From: Kitasatospora azatica KCTC 9699 | GTDB lineage: Bacteria; Actinomycetota; Actinomycetes; Streptomycetales; Streptomycetaceae | Assembly (NCBI RefSeq): GCF_000744785.1 | Contig: NZ_JQMO01000002.1 | Location: 2,232,001-2,296,000 of the forward strand | Direction of reading: 5' to 3' | DNA length: 64,000 nt | Part shown: piece after piece, positions 59,979 to 64,000 of the stretch | Layout: every line of letters begins with the position of its first letter | Position numbering within the stretch: position 1 is the stretch's first letter | The notes under the pieces: generated by a model | What the model saw: the letters and a program-made list of their open reading frames with translations, nothing else | Database searches by the model: none | Told to the model about the DNA's origin: nothing | Made by a program: the position numbers and the translations under genes

Positions 59979-62088
59979 TTCGGTTCCCCGCTCTCAGTGC
60001 TTGCCGTGCTTGCCGTGCTCTGCTGCACGGCCTCCTCCATGATCTCGCCTGTGGCGGTGTTCACGGCGAATGTCGTGGGTGTCCGGGAGGACAACGCCGC
60101 GACAACAGTCTCGGCGGTGCGCCGACCGATCCCGGGGACCTCGCAGATCTGCTCGACCGTGGCGGCGCGCAGCTTCTTCACCGAGCCGAAGTGCTTGAGC
60201 AGCGCGGTGCGCCGGGTCTCGCCCAGCCCGGGGACGGCGTCCAGGCCGCCGCCGCTGGTCAGGCGCTTGGCCCGCTTGGCGCGCTGGTAGCTGATCGCGA
60301 AGCGGTGCGCCTCGTCGCGGACCCGCTGCAGCAGGTAGAGGCCCTCGCTGCTGCGGGGCAGCACCACCGGGTCGTCCTCGCCGGGCAGCCAGACCTCCTC
60401 CAGGCGCTTGGCCAGGCCGCAGAGCGCGACATCGTCGATGCCGAGCTCGTCCAGGGCCCGCTGGGCGGCGGCGACCTGGGGCTGGCCGCCGTCGACCACC
60501 AGCAGCTGGGGCGGGTAGGCGAAGCGCTTCGGGCGGCCGTCCTCGGTGCGGGCGTCTTCGGTGGGGGGTCCTCGGTGCGGGCGTCTTCGGTGCGGGGGTC
60601 CTCGGTGCGGCCGTCCTCGCTTCGGGAGTCCTCGGGCTCGTCCGGGGACTCGGGGACCGCCCACTCCCCCGTCTGCTCGCGCTCCTGCAGGTAGCGGCGG
60701 AACCGGCGGCTGATCACCTCGTGCATCGAGCGGACGTCGTCCTGGCCCTCGAAGCCCTTGATCTGGAACCGCCGGTACTCGCTCTTGCGGGCCAGCCCGT
60801 CCTCGAAGACCACCATCGAGGCCACCACGTCCTGGCCCTGCAGGTGCGAGATGTCGAAGCACTCGATCCGCAGCGGGACGCTGTCCAGCTCCAGCGCGTC
60901 GGCGATCTCCTGCAGCGCCCGGCTGCGGGTGGTCAGGTCGGAGGCCCGCTTGGTCTTGTGCAGCGCCAGCGCCTGCTGGGCGTTGCGCTCGACGGTGGCC
61001 ATCAGGTCCTTCTTGTCGCCGCGCTGCGGGACCCGCAGGTCGACGGCCGCGCCGCGCAGGCCGGCCAGCCACTCGGCCACCGGGCCGACCGGGTCGGGCA
61101 GCGCCGGGACCAGCACCTCGCGCGGGACGGACTCCCGCAGCTCGTCCTCGTTGGCCCCGCCGTAGAGCTGCTGCAGCGCGTGCTCGACCAGCGCGGCGGT
61201 GTCCACGTCCTCGACCTTGTCGGTGACCCAGCCGCGCTGGCCGCGCACCCGGCCGCCGCGGACGTGGAAGATCTGCACCGCGGCTTCCAACTCGTCCTCG
61301 GCCAGCGCCAGCAGGTCGGCGTCGGTGCCGTCGGCGAGCACCACGGCGTTCTTCTCCATCGCGCGCTTGAGCGCCTCGATGTCGTCCCGCAGCCGGGCCG
61401 CCTTCTCGTACTCCAGCTCGGCCGCCGCCTCGCGCATCTGCTCCTCGAGCCGGCGCAGGTAGTTGCCGGTGCGGCCGGCCATGAAGTCGCAGAACTCCTC
61501 GGCCAGCGCGAGGTGGTCGTCCGCCGAGATCTTGCCGACGCAGGGGGCCGCGCACTTGCCGATGTAGCCGAGCAGACAGGGCCGGCCGACCTGCTGGGCG
61601 CGCTTGAAGACGCCGTTGGAGCAGGTGCGGACCGGGAAGACGCGCAGCAGCAGGTCCACCGTCTCGCGGATCGCCCAGGCGTGGCCGTACGGGCCGAAGT
61701 ACCGCACGCCCCGCTTGTGCGCCCCGCGCATCACCTGGACCCGGGGGAACTCCTCGTTCAGGGTGACGGCGAGTTCCGGATAGCTCTTGTCGTCGCGGTA
61801 CTTGACGTTGAACCGGGGGTCGAACTCCTTGATCCAGGAGTACTCCAGCTGCAGCGCCTCGACCTCGGTGCCGACCACGGTCCACTCCACCGAGGCGGCG
61901 GTGGTGACCATGGTGGCCGTGCGCGGGTGCAGGTTCGCCACGTCCTGGAAGTACGAGGACAGGCGCGGGCGCAGGCTCTTGGCCTTGCCGACGTAGATCA
62001 CCCGGCCGTGCTCGTCCCGGAACCGGTAGACCCCGGGCGAGGTCGGGATCGCCCCGGGTGCCGGCCGGTAGGTGGACGGGTCAGCCAT
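59975..62088 (-). pseudogene. uvrC: Excinuclease ABC subunit C, interrupted by a one-base frameshift in a repeat
   Basis: The N-terminal part, ending near 60565, has the GIY-YIG domain ([20 protein letters not shown]), the zinc/cysteine segment and the UVR domain ([21 protein letters not shown]). The C-terminal RNase H-like nuclease ([17 protein letters not shown]) and the double HhH ([20 protein letters not shown]) continue in another frame to 59975. The break lies in a 15-base repeat insert (DxRTE units): the unit at 60554-60567 has 14 bases, lacking one C. Restoring it gives 704 residues. The whole gene is otherwise sound, so this may be a sequencing error or slippage. Confidence 0.85.
60539..60612. 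repeat. 15-bp minisatellite inside uvrC
   Basis: Five units of the form GTCCTCGGTGCGGGC or GTCTTCGGTGCGGGG run head to tail, with two decayed copies after 60612. On the coding strand they give acidic/basic pentapeptides of the form D-x-R-T-E. Unit 2 (60554-60567) is one base short and causes the frameshift. Confidence 0.9.
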
Positions 62089-62123
62089 CGTGGTCCCCCT
62101 TGTGCTGCGCTGCCATCAAAACC

Positions 62124-62576
62124 CTAGCTCGCGGTGGTCACCTGAAGCTTTCCGTCCGCGACGGTGACCTGGTACGCGGGCAGCGGCTTGGGCGCCGGAC
62201 CGTCCTGGACCGAGCCGTCGCCGACGGCGAACCGGCTGCCGTGGCAGGGGCAGCGGATGGTGCCGTCGACCACCTGGTCCACGATGCAACCGGCGTGCGT
62301 GCAGCGGGCGCTGAACGCCTTGTACACCCCGGCGCTGGGCTGGGTGACCACGATCTTCTGGTCGCGGTAGACCTTGCCGCCGCCGACCGGGACGTCGGCC
62401 GCGGCGCCCAGGTCGACCGGGGCCGAGGACTTGCCGCCGCCCTGCGAGCCGGAGTTGCTGCCGGAGCTGCTGGAGCAGCCCGCCACCGCGACCGCGGAGC
62501 CGCCGGCCAGCACTGCCGCGCCGCAGCAGAGCAGGGTCCGTCGGGAGGTGGTGGGCATCTCGGCGGCCTCGGACAT
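62124..62576 (-). CDS. Tat-exported Rieske [2Fe-2S] lipoprotein
   Basis: A 150-residue protein. The signal region has a twin-arginine motif SRRTLLCC and a lipobox ending AVAGC (about residue 34), then a Ser/Gly linker. The Rieske domain follows, with ARCTHAGCIVDQ and IRCPCHGSRF providing Cys-x-His and Cys-x2-His ligands and an extra disulfide pair. It may act in extracytosolic electron transfer. It lies between uvrC and uvrA, as in other streptomycetes. Confidence 0.9.
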   Translation of the reverse strand: MSEAAEMPTTSRRTLLCCGAAVLAGGSAVAVAGCSSSSGSNSGSQGGGKSSAPVDLGAAADVPVGGGKVYRDQKIVVTQPSAGVYKAFSARCTHAGCIVDQVVDGTIRCPCHGSRFAVGDGSVQDGPAPKPLPAYQVTVADGKLQVTTAS

Positions 62577-62651
62577 CGTGCGGCTCCTTCGCGGGCAGCG
62601 GCTGGGGACGGCGGCAGTCTAACCGCGCGTCCTCAGCCGCTCCGCGCGCCG

Positions 62652-64000
62652 CTACTTCTTCGCCACGGCCCGCTTGCGGGCGCCGCGCGGGGCCGGCACC
62701 GGGGCCTCGTCGGTGACCCGCTCGCCCAGGATGTCCCGCAGGAACTTGCCGGTGTGACTGGCCGTCACCCCGGCGATCTCCTCCGGGGTGCCCTCGGCGA
62801 CCACCATGCCGCCGCCGCTGCCGCCCTCGGGGCCCATGTCCACCAGCCAGTCGGCGGTCTTGATCACATCGAGGTTGTGCTCGATGACGATCACCGTGTT
62901 GCCCTTCTCCACCAGGCCGGAGAGCACCTTGATCAGCTTGCTGATGTCCTCGAAGTGCAGACCGGTGGTGGGCTCGTCCAGCACGTAGACGGTCCGCCCG
63001 GTGGAGCGCTTCTGCAGCTCGGAGGCGAGCTTGACGCGCTGCGCCTCACCGCCGGACAGGGTCGGCGCGCTCTGGCCGAGCCGGACGTAGCCGAGGCCGA
63101 CGTCGTTGAGCGTGCGCAGGTGGCGGGCGATCGCGGGGACCGCCTCGAAGAAGTGCAGGGCCTCCTCGATCGGCATGTCCAGCACCTCGGCGATGGACTT
63201 GCCCTTGTAGTGCACCTCCAGGGTCTCCCGGTTGTACCGCGCCCCGTGGCAGACCTCGCAGGGGACGTAGACGTCCGGCAGGAAGTTCATCTCGATCTTG
63301 ATGGTGCCGTCGCCCGAGCAGTTCTCGCAGCGGCCGCCCTTGACGTTGAAGGAGAACCGGCCCTGCAGGTAGCCGCGGACCTTCGCCTCGGTGGTCTCCG
63401 CGAAGAGCTTGCGGACGTGGTCGAAGACGCCGGTGTAGGTGGCCGGGTTGGAGCGCGGGGTGCGGCCGATCGGCGACTGGTCGACGTGCACCACCTTGTC
63501 CACCTGGTCGGTGCCGGTGATCCGGGTGTGCCGGCCCGGCACGCTTCGGGCGCCGTTCAGCTCACGGGCCAGGTGGGTGTAGAGGATGTCGTTGACCAGG
63601 GTGGACTTGCCCGAGCCGGAGACCCCGGTGATCGCGGTGAAGGTGCCGAGCGGGAAGGCGACCGTGACGTCCTTGAGGTTGTGCTCGCGGGCGCCGTGCA
63701 CCACGATCTGGCGCTTCTTGTCCCGCGGGCGGCGCACCGCCGGGATCGGGATCGACCGCTTGCCGGAGAGGTACTGGCCGGTCAGCGACTCCTCGTTGGC
63801 GAGCAGCTCCTTGAGCGCGCCGGAGTGCACCACCTTGCCGCCGTGCTCGCCGGCCCCGGGGCCGATGTCGACCACCCAGTCCGCGGTCTTGATGGTGTCC
63901 TCGTCGTGCTCCACCACGATCAGGGTGTTGCCGATGTCCCGCAGCCGGACCAGGGTCTCGATCAGCCGGTGGTTGTCGCGCTGGTGCAGGCCGATCGACG
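62652..64000 (-). CDS. uvrA: Excinuclease ABC subunit A (3' part; 5' part beyond window)
   Basis: The minus strand is open from the stop at 62652 to the window edge (about 449 codons). It gives the C-terminal half of UvrA, the damage-recognition ATPase of nucleotide excision repair. Seen are Walker [17 protein letters not shown], the zinc finger CENCSGDG...CEVCHGARY, the signature [16 protein letters not shown], Walker [13 protein letters not shown] and the [16 protein letters not shown] end. The N-terminal half lies beyond 64000. The basic tail ends KRAVAKK. Confidence 0.97.
   Translation of the reverse strand, partial: SIGLHQRDNHRLIETLVRLRDIGNTLIVVEHDEDTIKTADWVVDIGPGAGEHGGKVVHSGALKELLANEESLTGQYLSGKRSIPIPAVRRPRDKKRQIVVHGAREHNLKDVTVAFPLGTFTAITGVSGSGKSTLVNDILYTHLARELNGARSVPGRHTRITGTDQVDKVVHVDQSPIGRTPRSNPATYTGVFDHVRKLFAETTEAKVRGYLQGRFSFNVKGGRCENCSGDGTIKIEMNFLPDVYVPCEVCHGARYNRETLEVHYKGKSIAEVLDMPIEEALHFFEAVPAIARHLRTLNDVGLGYVRLGQSAPTLSGGEAQRVKLASELQKRSTGRTVYVLDEPTTGLHFEDISKLIKVLSGLVEKGNTVIVIEHNLDVIKTADWLVDMGPEGGSGGGMVVAEGTPEEIAGVTASHTGKFLRDILGERVTDEAPVPAPRGARKRAVAKK

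Overview
The window is very GC-rich chromosomal DNA with densely packed genes. Several genes mark it as a streptomycete (Streptomyces, Kitasatospora or a close relative): an SsgA-like sporulation protein, WhiA, the RNA polymerase-binding protein RbpA, a SufR-led suf operon, and a pentose-phosphate cluster with OpcA. The order suf - ABC transporter - cta - tkt/tal/zwf/opcA/pgl - rbpA - secG/tpiA/pgk/gap - whiA/yvcK/rapZ - uvrC - Rieske - uvrA matches my memory of the S. coelicolor SCO1919-1958 region. No tRNA, rRNA, CRISPR array or insertion sequence was seen.

Layout. 1-4.4 kb: a partial DedA protein, a BlaI-type repressor with an M56 peptidase behind two tandem operators, a GAF regulator and an SsgA-like protein. 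4.4-12.7 kb: a Pro/Thr-rich membrane protein behind a strongly folded leader, a frameshifted double TerD protein, prfC, a Uma2 remnant, a PrmC-like methyltransferase behind a possible leader-peptide attenuator, and an SPFH/RHH/GPP34 operon behind a 16-bp palindrome. 12.7-24 kb: proline catabolism (proline dehydrogenase, pruA, divergent PucR regulator), several proteins of unknown role, an MFS transporter and an AraC-type regulator. 24-31 kb: a complete suf iron-sulfur operon (sufR-B-D-Rieske-C-S-U-T) with a SufR-type site and an iron-box-like site. 31-32.8 kb: an ABC-2 transporter.

33-39.7 kb is an accessory region between the ABC transporter and ctaA, and its GC content looks lower than its surroundings. 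It encodes an LAxTG wall-anchored protein, a duplicated-repeat small protein, an XRE/TPR regulator, and a tight operon: HATPase, radical SAM/SPASM enzyme, 57-residue repeat-containing precursor peptide, pentapeptide-repeat protein and a putative oxygenase. This looks like a cyclophane-forming RiPP pathway and is the most interesting system in the window. An HFCD flavoprotein gene follows on the other strand.

39.8-64 kb returns to core metabolism: heme A and heme O synthesis (ctaA, ctaB), the oxidative and non-oxidative pentose phosphate pathway, a GntR-controlled ABC transporter behind a 46-bp perfect inverted repeat, rbpA, secG, lower glycolysis, whiA-yvcK-rapZ-uvrC, a Tat-exported Rieske lipoprotein and the 3' part of uvrA. 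Two genes (the TerD gene and uvrC) are each broken by one missing base in a C/G run. These may be sequencing errors or real slippage.
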